Shown piece by piece: positions 17,447-27,100 of a stretch of 64,000 nt of DNA. The position numbers and the translations under genes were made by a program. Under the pieces are notes generated by a model. The model saw only the letters and a list, made by a program, of their open reading frames with translations. It was not told where the DNA came from and did not search any database. Each line of letters starts with the position of its first letter. Positions within the stretch are counted from its first letter, which is position 1. Location: positions 1-64,000 of the forward strand of contig JAIKWU010000001.1 in assembly GCA_024684455.1 (NCBI GenBank). Direction: 5' to 3'. The stretch comes from Bacteroidaceae bacterium. GTDB lineage: Bacteria > Bacteroidota > Bacteroidia > Bacteroidales > Bacteroidaceae.

Positions 17447-17467
17447 ATCAAACCAAATCATTTTCAT
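17435..17467 (-). CDS. Possible 10-residue leader peptide
   Basis: The upstream copy of the duplicated leader also carries an ATG (17465-17467). It opens a 10-codon ORF, MKMIWFDFYT, ending in TAA at 17435-17437. Its stop lies in the right arm of the inverted repeat, so translation could influence hairpin formation. It could equally be a chance product of the duplication. Confidence 0.25.
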   Translation of the reverse strand: MKMIWFDFYT

Positions 17468-17484
17468 TGTATATCACTAAATTA
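17461..17484. repeat. 24-bp direct repeat, distal copy
   Basis: Identical to 17293-17316 over 24 bp, including the translation start of the mini-ORF. Confidence 0.92.
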
Positions 17485-17503
17485 TCCACTGAGAAACTCT
17501 TTT

Positions 17504-17590
17504 ACCACGGAAAAACTCGGAAATTCTCGGAAAAACACAGAAATAATCCGTGTGTTTCAGTTTTTTTCCGTGTTTTTTCTGTGGTTCGGT
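17504..17590. repeat. Imperfect inverted repeat rich in CCACGGAAAA / TTTTCTGTGG
   Basis: CCACGGAAAAAC and CGGAAAAACACAG on the left face TTTTTTCCGTG and TTTTTTCTGTGG on the right around CCGTGTGTTT. It lies just downstream of the permease stop and could end its transcript. Confidence 0.6.
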
Positions 17591-17604
17591 TGTTTACCAC
17601 AAAT

Positions 17605-20600
17605 TCATTGATTCTTCTGGGCGCTCGTCCCAACGGGATTTGCACCACCCTGGAACCGTTCGTGCAGTTTCTGGAACACGATGAAGAAGGCGGGGACGAC
17701 GAAGAGCAGGGCTATGGTGCCGACGGACATGCCACCGACCACACCGAAGGCAAGGGCACGGTTACCGTTCGCACCGGCACCTCCCTCGATAATCAGCGGA
17801 ATCATACCTGCAATCATCGTCAGCACCGTCATCAGGATGGGACGCAGGCGTTCCTTGCAGGCCTCAAATGCCGCATCCACGATGCTCAAGCCTTGAGCCC
17901 TTCGCTCCGAGGCAAACTCCGTAATCAGAATCGCCGTCTTGGCCAACAGGCCAATCAGCATGATGACACCCGTCTGCAAGTAGATGTTATTGTCCATGCC
18001 AGGCAGATGGAGCAACGACCCGAGGTAGGCGAAGACAAAGGCACCCATCAGACCGAACGGCACACTGAGCAGCACGGCCAGCGGTGTGAACCATGAGTTG
18101 TAGAGCGATGCCAGGATGAGGTAGATGAGTATGACACATATAATATATATAAGTACGGTAGCATTCGAGCCCGCAGCCTCTTCCAGTTCGCGCGACATGC
18201 CGCTATACTCGTAACTGTAGCCCTTGGGCATCGTCTCCTTGAACACCTCGGCAATCACCTTGTGGGCATCGCCCTCGGTATATCCGCTGGCGGCCTGCAC
18301 AAAGCAAGTGATACTCTGGAACAGGTTGAAGTGCTCCACGTTCGACGTGCCGACGATTTCCTTCAGCGTGACGAACTCCGAGATGGGGGCCATCTTGCCG
18401 CCACGCACCTTGACGAAGATGTTGTTCAGCGACGACGGGTCGAGGCGGTATTCGGGAGCGGCACTGGCCATGATGCGATACACCTTACCAAACTGGTTGA
18501 AGTTGCCTACATACGCACCACCGCAGTATGCACCCAGTGTCTGCAAAACCGTGGCAGGCGACACGCCGGCACGGTCACACTGCGTAGGAATCAGTTCGAC
18601 CTGATACTTCGGGAAACGCTCCGAGTACGACGTCATTGCCATGCTGATTTCAGGTCGTTCACCCAGTTTTGTCAGGAAGTTGTTCGCCAGTTTGGCAAAC
18701 TCCGACAAGTCGCCATCGTTCAAGTCCTGAAGCACCAGGTTCACGCTGTTGTTCGAACCGTAGCCAGGTACCTGCGGCAACTGGAACGGCATCACTTGTG
18801 CGTTTTTAATCTCCATGCAGGCATAGTACAGGCGGCCGATGACGAGGTCAATATAGTGGTTGAAGCCTTCACGTTCCTCCCATGGTTTCAGACGGATAAT
18901 CATGGTCGCATAGTTCGAACCCGAACCCGACATCATGCCGTAGCCACATGCCGTGGCGAAACTCTCCATCTCGGGAATCTCCTTTACCTTCTCCTCCACT
19001 TTCTTCACGATTTCGCGCGTTTCATGCAGTGTCGTACCCTCTGGTGCACGGACCTCAGCCAAAATCACGCCTTGGTCCTCTTGCGGAACGAGACCTGAAG
19101 GCAGGTTGGTCATGAAGAAGACGAGCAGCACACCGGCAACGACCAGCAGAATCCATGACAGGACTGGGCGCTTGATGAACTTCTGCACACCCTTCGAGTA
19201 TTTATTGAAGATGGCGTTGTAACTGGCCGTATAGGCTTTCTTCGTATAGTACGTCAGACTTTTCTTCTCGTCACCCTTCTCCTCCATCTTCAGCATGATG
19301 GCACTCAGGGCAGGACACAGCGTCAGGGCCGACACGCACGACAGACCTACCGATGACGCAATGGTCACACCAAATTGGGTGAAGAACGAACCCGACGTGC
19401 CTGGCATGAAGGCCACGGGGATGAACACCGCCATGAACACCAGTGTACATGAGATGACAGCCACCGACACGTCGGACATGGCCTGACGTGTGGCTTCGCG
19501 CGCATCGCTGATGCCACCTTCCATCTTCGCCATCACTGCTTCGACTACCACGATGGCGTCATCGACCACCGTACCGATGGCCAGTACCAGGGCAAAGAGC
19601 GTCAGGATGTTCAGCGAGAAACCAGCCAGCGACACGATGGCGAACGTTCCCAACAGCGACACCACAATCGAAATCGACGGGATAATCGTCGCCTTGAAGT
19701 TCTGAAGGAAGAAGAACACCACGAGGATGACGAGGATGATGGCGATGATAAGCGTCTCCACCACATTGCCGATGGCAGCATACAGGAAGTCGTCGCTTGT
19801 CTCCAGTTTCACGAACTCCAGACCAGCAGGCATCATCGGTTTCAGTTCCTCGTACAGTTGGTCAATGCGGGCATTCACCTCCGTCGCGTTCGCACCTGGA
19901 GCCTGGAATACCATGAAGATGGTACCAGGCTGTCCGCCGATGTTTGACACATAACTGTAACTCATCGCACCGATTTCGATGTCCGCCACGTCGCCCAAGT
20001 AGAGCAAGTGTCCGCCGTCGCTGCTGCGCAACACGATTTCCTTAAACTCGTCGATACTCTTCAGCGTACCCTTATACTCCATCGTATATTGGTAACTGTT
20101 CTCCGACTGGTCACCCAGCGAACCCGTGGCTGCCACGAAACTCTGTCCGCCGATGGCTGCAAACACGTCGTTCGGGTCCAGACCATACTGCGCCATCACG
20201 TCGGGCTTCAACCAGATGCGCAGCGCATACGTGTTACCCAGCGACATCACTTCGCCCACACCCGTGATACGCATCAGGCGAGGCTTCAGGTTGATGTCGA
20301 TGTAATTGGCCACGAAATCGTCGTCATACTTACCATCGACACTTCGCAAGGCACAAATCTGCAAGATGTTGTTCTCCTGTTTGAACACCTGCACACCCAC
20401 CCTCGTCACGTCGGCAGGCAGCATCGCCGTGGCACGAGTCACACGGTTCTGCACGTTCACTGCTGCCAGGTCGGGGTCGGTACCTGCTTTGAAATACACC
20501 ACGATGCTCACATCGCCCGTTGACGACGCTGTCGAGGTCATGTACGTCATGTCGGGCACACCGTTGATGGCCTCTTCCAGCGGCTGCACCACCGACTTCA

Positions 20601-20775
20601 TGATCGTGTTCGCGTCCGCACCCGTATAGGTCGTCACTACGCGCACCGTCGGCGGTGCGATATTCGGATACTGCTCGATGGGCAGCGTATTCATGCAGAT
20701 GTAGCCCACCAGCGCAATGACAATCGAGATGGCACACGCCATCACGTATCGGTTGATGAAAATGTTGTTCTTCAT
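17605..20775 (-). CDS. RND efflux permease, HAE1/AcrB type
   Basis: 1056 residues, the normal length for an inner-membrane AcrB-type drug/proton antiporter with 12 membrane segments and two large periplasmic loops. Seen: TM1 at ~10-28 ending in NTLPIEQYPNIAPP; the TM4 proton-relay pair in GTVVDDAIVVVEAV; TM10 Lys in GLLAKTAILITEF; the conserved GLVPQEDQG after TM7. The family pumps amphiphilic compounds from membrane and periplasm. It lies between the MFP gene (about 130 bp upstream, with a palindromic repeat in the gap) and the OMF gene, and all three follow upstream of the NRPS genes on the same strand. Export of the NRPS product is plausible by position only; a general multidrug or bile-salt pump is equally possible. 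Confidence 0.95.
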   Translation of the reverse strand: MKNNIFINRYVMACAISIVIALVGYICMNTLPIEQYPNIAPPTVRVVTTYTGADANTIMKSVVQPLEEAINGVPDMTYMTSTASSTGDVSIVVYFKAGTDPDLAAVNVQNRVTRATAMLPADVTRVGVQVFKQENNILQICALRSVDGKYDDDFVANYIDINLKPRLMRITGVGEVMSLGNTYALRIWLKPDVMAQYGLDPNDVFAAIGGQSFVAATGSLGDQSENSYQYTMEYKGTLKSIDEFKEIVLRSSDGGHLLYLGDVADIEIGAMSYSYVSNIGGQPGTIFMVFQAPGANATEVNARIDQLYEELKPMMPAGLEFVKLETSDDFLYAAIGNVVETLIIAIILVILVVFFFLQNFKATIIPSISIVVSLLGTFAIVSLAGFSLNILTLFALVLAIGTVVDDAIVVVEAVMAKMEGGISDAREATRQAMSDVSVAVISCTLVFMAVFIPVAFMPGTSGSFFTQFGVTIASSVGLSCVSALTLCPALSAIMLKMEEKGDEKKSLTYYTKKAYTASYNAIFNKYSKGVQKFIKRPVLSWILLVVAGVLLVFFMTNLPSGLVPQEDQGVILAEVRAPEGTTLHETREIVKKVEEKVKEIPEMESFATACGYGMMSGSGSNYATMIIRLKPWEEREGFNHYIDLVIGRLYYACMEIKNAQVMPFQLPQVPGYGSNNSVNLVLQDLNDGDLSEFAKLANNFLTKLGERPEISMAMTSYSERFPKYQVELIPTQCDRAGVSPATVLQTLGAYCGGAYVGNFNQFGKVYRIMASAAPEYRLDPSSLNNIFVKVRGGKMAPISEFVTLKEIVGTSNVEHFNLFQSITCFVQAASGYTEGDAHKVIAEVFKETMPKGYSYEYSGMSRELEEAAGSNATVLIYIICVILIYLILASLYNSWFTPLAVLLSVPFGLMGAFVFAYLGSLLHLPGMDNNIYLQTGVIMLIGLLAKTAILITEFASERRAQGLSIVDAAFEACKERLRPILMTVLTMIAGMIPLIIEGGAGANGNRALAFGVVGGMSVGTIALLFVVPAFFIVFQKLHERFQGGANPVGTSAQKNQ

Positions 20776-20793
20776 TGTTATTCGGTCAATGTT

Positions 20794-20907
20794 TCAAGAC
20801 CCTCTCTAACTCCCCCAAGGGGGAGAACTTCAAGGGCGGAGCGTATAAATTTAATTTCTATTGGTTAAGTATTCTCCCCCTTCGGGGGAGTTAGAGGGGG
20901 GGCTTAA
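20794..20907. repeat. MITE-like element with inverted C/G-rich hairpin ends
   Basis: Left end: CAAGACCCTCTCTAACTC then CCCCAAGGGGGAGAACTT. Right end: TTAAGTATTCTCCCCC, loop TTCG, then GGGGGAGTTAGAGGGGG. The two ends are inverted copies of each other around an AT-rich core. The right end overlaps the TAA stop of the MFP gene (20904-20906). The core hairpin matches 15493-15508. Confidence 0.82.
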
Positions 20908-22007
20908 AAAATGACCTGCTGTCCTTCTTGTACATTATTAGCACCCACCGTGACAATCTTGTCGCCAACGTTCAGGCCCGACGTTACGATAACATCCTTG
21001 CCATTGCCCGTGTTGGCCGTCGTCACCGTGACAGCCGTCGCCGTGCTGTCTGCCATCACCTTATACACCAGCGACTTGTCTTGCAGACGCACGACCGCCA
21101 CCTGAGGAACCACTATCACGTCCTCCTCCTGCCATGGCAGTACCACCGTGCCCTGAATGCCCGAGAAGAGAATACCGTCGGGATTGGGGAACGACGCCTT
21201 GCACGTCAGCGACCCCGTTGCCACATCCACCACGCCCGTCAGGCTCGTCACGCGGCCCTTGTGCGGATACTCCGTGCCGTTCTTCATCACGAATGTCACG
21301 TCGGGCAGCAAAGCCAGATACTTCTCCTTGTCGCTCTGCTGCATACCCGCGTTCACCTGTTCTTCAATGAGAGCCTCCGTTACCGAGAACTCCGCATCCA
21401 TGTTCGTGTTGCCGCTCACCATCGTCAGATGAGAGCCAGGCGACACCTGGTCACCCGTACGTACAGGAATCTCGCCGATGATACCATCGACAGGCGATGC
21501 AATGGTGCAGAAGCCCAGGTTCACTCTTGCACGGTCAACCGATGCACGAGCCTGACTCACTGCCGCCATCGCCTGCTTGTACGAGTTCTCCGAATTGTCC
21601 AGCATGTAACGGCTCACGATGCCCTTCTCAAACAAGTTCTTGTTCGAGTCGAACTCCAGTTTCGCGCTGTTCGCCTGTGCCTCGGCAGCCTGCAAGTTAG
21701 CCTGCGCAGCCTCCAGGTCGAGGCGTGCGTTGCGCTGGTCGATGATGAAGAGCGTCGTACCCTTTCTCACCAGTTGACCTTCGCTCACACAAATGCTCGT
21801 CAACTGACCGCTCACCTGTGGCATAATCGTCACGTCGGCCTGACCCTTCAGTTTCGCACTGAACTTCATAGGTAACTCGATGTCCTTTTTCTCAATCGTC
21901 ATCGTCTCGAACGATGTCTGCTCCATTTTGGGCAAATCCAGACTGCATGACGAAAAACCAAGTACGGCAGCCGTCAGACATGCCGCTGTCAAAACAAATT
22001 TGTTCAT
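20904..22007 (-). CDS. RND periplasmic adaptor lipoprotein (MFP/AcrA family)
   Basis: 367 residues from the ATG at 22007; the frame extends to 22040, but MNKFVLTAACLTAAVLGFSSC is the natural lipoprotein signal (Cys at ~21), so the short start is chosen. Order: beta-barrel strand ~45-60, lipoyl half (VSGQLTSICVSEGQLVRKGT), helical hairpin rich in Ala/Gln (ANLQAAEAQANSAKLEFDSN), second lipoyl half (GIIGEIPVRTGDQVSP), barrel and membrane-proximal domain. It links the permease to the OMF. A good promoter (22039-22071) precedes it, so it should head the pump operon. Its stop codon lies in the right end of the palindromic element. Confidence 0.94.
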   Translation of the reverse strand: MNKFVLTAACLTAAVLGFSSCSLDLPKMEQTSFETMTIEKKDIELPMKFSAKLKGQADVTIMPQVSGQLTSICVSEGQLVRKGTTLFIIDQRNARLDLEAAQANLQAAEAQANSAKLEFDSNKNLFEKGIVSRYMLDNSENSYKQAMAAVSQARASVDRARVNLGFCTIASPVDGIIGEIPVRTGDQVSPGSHLTMVSGNTNMDAEFSVTEALIEEQVNAGMQQSDKEKYLALLPDVTFVMKNGTEYPHKGRVTSLTGVVDVATGSLTCKASFPNPDGILFSGIQGTVVLPWQEEDVIVVPQVAVVRLQDKSLVYKVMADSTATAVTVTTANTGNGKDVIVTSGLNVGDKIVTVGANNVQEGQQVIF

Positions 22008-22038
22008 ATTCAAGAATATCAATGATTCAAAAAACGTC

Positions 22039-22071
22039 ACAAATTTACGGAAAACCTTTCATCTTTACAAA
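22039..22071 (-). promoter_or_regulatory. Promoter of the efflux operon
   Basis: On the minus strand TTTG (22068-22071) and TAAATTTGT (22039-22047) are 20 bp apart, about 30 bp before the ATG at 22007. Confidence 0.7.
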
Positions 22072-22221
22072 TTATCGCAGCCAAAGCGTATATATTTTTG
22101 TCAAAGTTGCAACAATTGGTACAATACGCAGAGCGCAAAAACAATGAACTTTTAACTTTGGAAACAGGATTGTTGGGATTATAAGGATTTTAACTTTTAA
22201 CTCTTAATTTTGCTTACTCAT

Positions 22222-22253
22222 TTGGCGATTTGAGTAACAAACGCTATCTTTGT
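22222..22253 (+). promoter_or_regulatory. Promoter of the beta-propeller/AraC regulator
   Basis: TTG (22222-22224) and TATCTTTGT (22245-22253) with 20-bp spacing. Transcription would start near 22260, which excludes upstream start codons and supports the ATG at 22278. Confidence 0.7.
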
Positions 22254-22277
22254 GGGGTGAAAATAAAAAAACTGGGA

Positions 22278-23897
22278 ATGATGATTCAGTTTTTTCTGCC
22301 GGAAAGACATCTGCGCACCTTTGTTATGATGTTCCTTCTTCTCTTCCTCTTTCCCATCCTCCTGTATGCACAGCAGCCCCGCATCGCCGATGTGACTTGT
22401 TCGCTGTTCGACACCGAGGGCTGTTGGTGGTACGGTACGCAGGGAGGCGGGCTCTGCCGCGACGATGGTCGTCAGATTACCGTCTGGCGCAGCGACCGCG
22501 ACCATCCCGACCTGCTCGGCAGCAACGATGTCACCTGCTTGGCCGAAAGCACCACTGAGGGAGCCATCTGGTTCGGAACGAAGAAGGGCGCCTATGTCCT
22601 CACCAAGCACAACGGGGAACTGTTTCCGTTGCTGCCCGACGAACTTGCCGACAAGCGCCTCAACTGCATGATGGAAGGCAGCGATGGCCACATGTGGGTC
22701 GCCTACCGCCACACCCTTTTCGAAGTCGATGCCAACACCCATGCCCTCCTTCGTCGCTTCGAAACCTCGTGGCAGAATCGTCAGCGCAGTGTCGTGGCCC
22801 TGGCACAAGACCGCAGTGGCACCATCTGGATATCCCTCTGGAACGGTGGTGTCAGCCGGTTGCAACGTGGCCACAGCGACTTCATCCCACTTCTCTGGCA
22901 ACGCGACGACTACTGCACCGAATTGCAGTTCGACACCATCCGCAGTTGCATCGTTGCCGTGACTTCGACGGGCGACCGGCTCAAAGTCCACAGCAACGGC
23001 ACGGGATTTGTGCCCGATGTCGATATGAGCCAACCCCTGCAGCAAGTGCTCATCCAGCGGGCACCACGCCGCGACTCCACCCTCCTTGCCTATGCCGAGG
23101 CACCCGACAGCACCTATTATATCGGCACCTACCATTCGCTGTTCCGTTATGTCCTGCCCCTCGACACCCTCGTCCGTCTGCCCTTCGAAACAGGGCGAGT
23201 TCGTGGACTGGCCACTGCCTCCGACGGCACCCTTTATTTCATCAGTAAGGAGATGGGACTCTGCCGACTCCGTGCCGACAGCGCCGAGGTGTTGACGGCA
23301 GGAAGCAACCTGCGGTCGCTCGAACTGCGCGGTGACACCCTGCTTTGGCTGACCGACGGACTCGGCAATGCCAGCACATACGACCTGCTGACAGGCCAAC
23401 TCACACTCATCAACCAACCTGAGCCCCAGTCGCCTCCCACCAACTACTGGTGGCTATGGCTGTTGCTGCTCATTCCCGCTGTCGTCCTACCTTATTATGT
23501 ATATAGCAAGCGGAAAGACGAGACGCAGACGACGACCGATTCTCCCGACAACAATGACGATGCGGACGACGACCTGCCCGTGGCCGACCGTGAACTGCTC
23601 GACCGCGCCACTTCCATGGTCCTCAGCCACATTTCCGACCCCGACTACAGCGTCGATGCCCTTGCCAGTGACCTCTGCATGAGCCGAGCCGCCCTCTATC
23701 GCCGTTTGCGTCAGGCCAATGGACAGACACCCACCGACTTTCTCCGCAACATCCGCCTGGACCGAGCCGCCGAACTCCTCCGAACCACCGACCGCAGTGT
23801 CAACGAAGTCGCCGACCTCGTCGGATTCTCCTACGCCAGTTACTTCACACGCTGCTTCAAGGAACGTTTCGGAGTTGCCCCGAAGGACTATCGCTAA
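22278..23897 (+). CDS. Membrane-bound one-component regulator: periplasmic beta-propeller, TM, AraC HTH
   Basis: 539 residues from the ATG at 22278 (a longer frame starts at 22230 before the promoter's start point). An N-terminal signal/anchor (MMFLLLFLFPILLYAQ) is followed by propeller blades with W-Y/F-G-T motifs (GCWWYGTQGGGL, GAIWFGTKKGAY, GHMWVAYRHTLF, GTIWISLWNGGV) as in hybrid two-component sensors, one TM segment (WLWLLLLIPAVVLPYYVY), and a C-terminal AraC/XylS DNA-binding domain (DALASDLCMSRAALYRRLRQ, then VADLVGFSYASYFTRCFKE). There is no histidine kinase or receiver, so it is a cut-down hybrid sensor: sugar sensing outside, DNA binding inside. It most likely controls the pectin genes that start at 24173, in front of which two 14-bp direct repeats lie. 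Confidence 0.88.
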   Translation: MMIQFFLPERHLRTFVMMFLLLFLFPILLYAQQPRIADVTCSLFDTEGCWWYGTQGGGLCRDDGRQITVWRSDRDHPDLLGSNDVTCLAESTTEGAIWFGTKKGAYVLTKHNGELFPLLPDELADKRLNCMMEGSDGHMWVAYRHTLFEVDANTHALLRRFETSWQNRQRSVVALAQDRSGTIWISLWNGGVSRLQRGHSDFIPLLWQRDDYCTELQFDTIRSCIVAVTSTGDRLKVHSNGTGFVPDVDMSQPLQQVLIQRAPRRDSTLLAYAEAPDSTYYIGTYHSLFRYVLPLDTLVRLPFETGRVRGLATASDGTLYFISKEMGLCRLRADSAEVLTAGSNLRSLELRGDTLLWLTDGLGNASTYDLLTGQLTLINQPEPQSPPTNYWWLWLLLLIPAVVLPYYVYSKRKDETQTTTDSPDNNDDADDDLPVADRELLDRATSMVLSHISDPDYSVDALASDLCMSRAALYRRLRQANGQTPTDFLRNIRLDRAAELLRTTDRSVNEVADLVGFSYASYFTRCFKERFGVAPKDYR

Positions 23898-23917
23898 CCC
23901 ACATTTTTCTCACATTT

Positions 23918-24018
23918 ATGAGCACTTGGAAAAAAACACGCTAAGCACTTGGAGATTTAACGCTAAGCACTTGGCGTGATGATGCTAAGCACTTGGCGTG
24001 AATTATCCAAGAGTTTGT
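23918..24018. repeat. 22-bp-period palindromic array C (5 units)
   Basis: Units at 23918-23929, 23941-23952, 23963-23974, 23985-23996 and 24007-24018 (last one degenerate); the three middle units are all CTAAGCACTTGG. Linkers: an 11-bp A-rich one, then AGATTTAACG, CGTGATGATG, CGTGAATTAT. The array begins 21 bp after the regulator's stop codon and ends 49 bp before the direct repeats of the PL11 promoter. Confidence 0.93.
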
Positions 24019-24066
24019 AAGTCTTTCTTATGTACACCCTTGTGCAATCCCTAAAAAGCATGGTTT

Positions 24067-24101
24067 TGCAACGAGATTTTCATTTTCTGCAACGAGATTT
24101 T
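24067..24101 (+). promoter_or_regulatory. Tandem operator: two TGCAACGAGATTTT direct repeats, 21-bp spacing
   Basis: Identical 14-mers at 24067-24080 and 24088-24101. Their 21-bp centre-to-centre spacing (two helical turns) and position just upstream of the -7 box at 24125 are typical of AraC-family activator sites. The regulator encoded at 22278-23897 is the obvious candidate ligand. Confidence 0.75.
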
Positions 24102-24124
24102 AAGTTTATTTTGTCAGGATGTAC

Positions 24125-24133
24125 TAACTTTGC
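24125..24133 (+). promoter_or_regulatory. -7 box of the pectin operon (TAACTTTGC)
   Basis: TAACTTTGC matches TAnnTTTG; no good -33 TTG lies at 19-21 bp, as expected for an activator-dependent promoter. ATG at 24173. Confidence 0.65.
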
Positions 24134-24172
24134 AATCGAAAATCATCACTTAACAAATCTCTATTTAGACTT

Positions 24173-27100
24173 ATGAAACAATTGCTCAGAATCATCATGA
24201 CGGTCATGCTGGCGCTCCTGCCGCTGACGTCGATGGCACAACGTATCCAACAGCCGCTCGGACGCGGCGTGGTAGTGGCTCAGAACGGGTCGAACGCTAT
24301 GGTAACGTGGCGCCGACTGGCCCAAGAACCCGAGAACACTCGCTACAACGTCTATGTGAACGGACACCAAGTAAACAGCAGTCCGCTTACCAACACGAAC
24401 TGGAGGACGACATCGGCGACAGTGCCGACGGGTGCAAAGGTGACAGTGACGACGGTGGACGCAGCAGGTCACGAGTCGGCGCAGAGCGTGCCTTTCGTCG
24501 TGAAGGCATTCGACATGCGCAACATCTTCTTCGATATCAACTTCGAGCGAGGCGGTTCGCCGCTGACGTCGGCCAATTTCAACACGGCGTTCGTCTGGCC
24601 CATCGACCTCGACGGTGACGGCGAATACGACTATGTGGTGAACCGCAAGTCGAACTCGAACGCGCTGGACTGTTACGTCGAGGGTTATCTGCGCACGGGT
24701 GAGCATCTGTGGACAGTAAAACTAGGTCCGAACGAACTGAGTTGTGCGGGTCAGGACGACATGATCACGGTGGCCGACATGGACTGCGACGGTCTGGGCG
24801 ACGTGGTGATTCAGTCGTCGGATGGTACGCAGTTCTGGAATCCCGACACAAAGTCGTTTGGCCTGTTTGTGAAGGGCAAGACGACGGGCGACACCGACGG
24901 CGACGGCATCATCGACTATGAGACGCAGAACGTGAGGAACGCGCCGCGATACATCTCTGTCATCGACGGTATGACGGGGCGTGAGAAGGCGAGCATCGAG
25001 CAGTCGTACAACGCTCACTACAACCGTACGAACCGTGCTTCGTTGATGGGCGACGAGTATAACAAGCACGTCGGACACATGGGCGTGTGCTACTTCGACG
25101 GCGTGCATCCAGGCGTGGTGATGGAGTGGCACATGCGTGGTTCGGATGGTGACCACCACTATTATAATTTAGGTGTGGCGTATGACTTCTCGACGGGAAA
25201 GGCCGGCCAGTTGAAGGAACTGTTCAACCTGCCTGCCCACGGTCCAGCCTTCCACCAAATCCGTGTGGGCGACGTCGATGGCGACGGGTGCGACGAAATG
25301 ATTGTCGGTTCCTATGTGATGAACAACGACGGCCAGACGCTCTTTGCCGCAGGTATTGCCCACGGCGACCGCTTCCGTACGAGCGACATCGACCCCGAAC
25401 GGCCTGGTTTGGAGACCTTTGCCGTTCAGCAGAACGCAGGCGACATGCTGGGACAGGTGCTGTATGATGCAGGTACGGGCGAATTTATCAAGAAGTGGTA
25501 CCTCGGCGCGGTGGGCGACATTGGCCGAGGCGAATGTATCGACATCGACCGCAACCACCTGGGGTGGGAGATGTGGTCCACGATGAACGGTAGCGTCTAT
25601 GATGCTCAGGGCAACCTGATTACGGAGTACGGCAACCAGTATCCTTGCGAAGGCATCTGGTGGGACGAAGAGCCTGACCGCGAGGTGGTTCAGACGAGCG
25701 ACAGCCACTATAACGTCTATGTTCAGGATTTCTTTAACGGCCGCGAGGTGGAATTTGCCAAAATCAGCAGATGGCGCTATGTGACTGTGTATGCCAAGCG
25801 CGCCGCTTTCTGGGGCGATATCATCGGCGACTGGCGTGAGGAGATGATTCTACTGCATAAGGAAAGTGATGTCATCGTGGGCATTGTCGGTGTGACGACT
25901 GACTATGCAACGGATATCAACAACATTTACTGCCTGCAGGAAGACCCGCACTACCGTGGCGACTGCTCGACGAAAGGCTATTACCAGAGCCCCAACCCAG
26001 GGTTCTATCTAGGCTTCGACATGCCGCGGCCTCAACTGCCTCCGTGCATGGTGACCGACCTGATTTATGCTCCGACGGCTACGCAATGGTCGTCTGCGGG
26101 CTTTACCAATTATGAACGTTCTGCCAGTGCTGCCTACGAGGACGGCAAGAGTGTGCTGTTCGACCTCAAGTCCAGTGCCACCTGTACCCTCGGCAGTGAG
26201 GTGCGTCCGTCGATGATTTATGCCATGCCTGTGAAGGGGCAGACCATCACCCTCAGTGGCGAAGGCAGCATCGGAGGCAACGGACAGTTGTGGAAAAGCC
26301 AGCAAGGACGCTTCGTTGTGCATGTGCCGCTGAACCATACTGGTGGCACATACATCTCCGAAGGAATCCTTGAGGCTGGCGAAATCAAGGGAGATGTCGA
26401 GTTGAGAGCACGTGGCACGCTGGCAGGCAATGCCGTCGTCAAGGGAAATCTGGTGCTCGAAGGGGCTCTCAACTACGAAGGCTGCCGCCTCATGCCAGGC
26501 GTGGGTGACGGCAACGTCGGTACCATCAAACTGTGCAAAGGCCTGACAGTCAACCGCCGCCTGTTCGTCGAGGCAGACATCCATGCCGCTGAGGGGCAGA
26601 CCGACTGCGTTGTGGTCGAGCAGGGTTTCAACATCACGGAACAGGGACAACTCGTCTTCACCATCGTCCCCGACCAGAGCAAACTGTCTGCTGAACGCTA
26701 CATGCTGCTGCAATACGATACGTCCGACGGCCTCGACCTCTCGAAAGTAAGTATACGTGGCTTGCAGGGGCTGTCGTACAAGATTGTCGATGAGGAAAAT
26801 GCCCTGTGGCTCATCGTCAACGAACAGCGAGAAGCCTCCGACGGTGTGCGCTGGACTGGTGCAGAAACTTCGCTGTGGGACTATCAGACCGAGAACTTTG
26901 AACTCAGCGGTGTTGCCACCAAGTTTGTGGCCAACGACAATGTAGCGGTAGGCGACGATGCTCTGTCATCGACCGTGCAACTAAATGAACTCTATCCTGT
27001 CTCAGGCATCACCTTCGACAACGAGACGAAGGCTATCACCGTGCAGGGGCTGGGCGGTTTTTCAGGTAGGGGCGGTCTGCTGAAGACAGGCAAAGGCCGA

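Larger units (their letters stand above)
17317..17604. other. 305-bp gap between permease and OMF genes
   Basis: Holds, from left to right: an AT-rich stretch, the inverted repeat 17371-17446, the second 24-bp leader copy (17461-17484) with a mini-ORF, and the imperfect inverted repeat 17504-17590. No TAnnTTTG promoter stood out on the minus strand, and no normal-sized gene is present. Confidence 0.6.

Noticed and set aside
17504-17590. Clean Rho-independent terminator of the permease gene
   Set aside because: The inverted repeat is long, imperfect and A/T-rich without a compact GC stem; kept as a repeat only.
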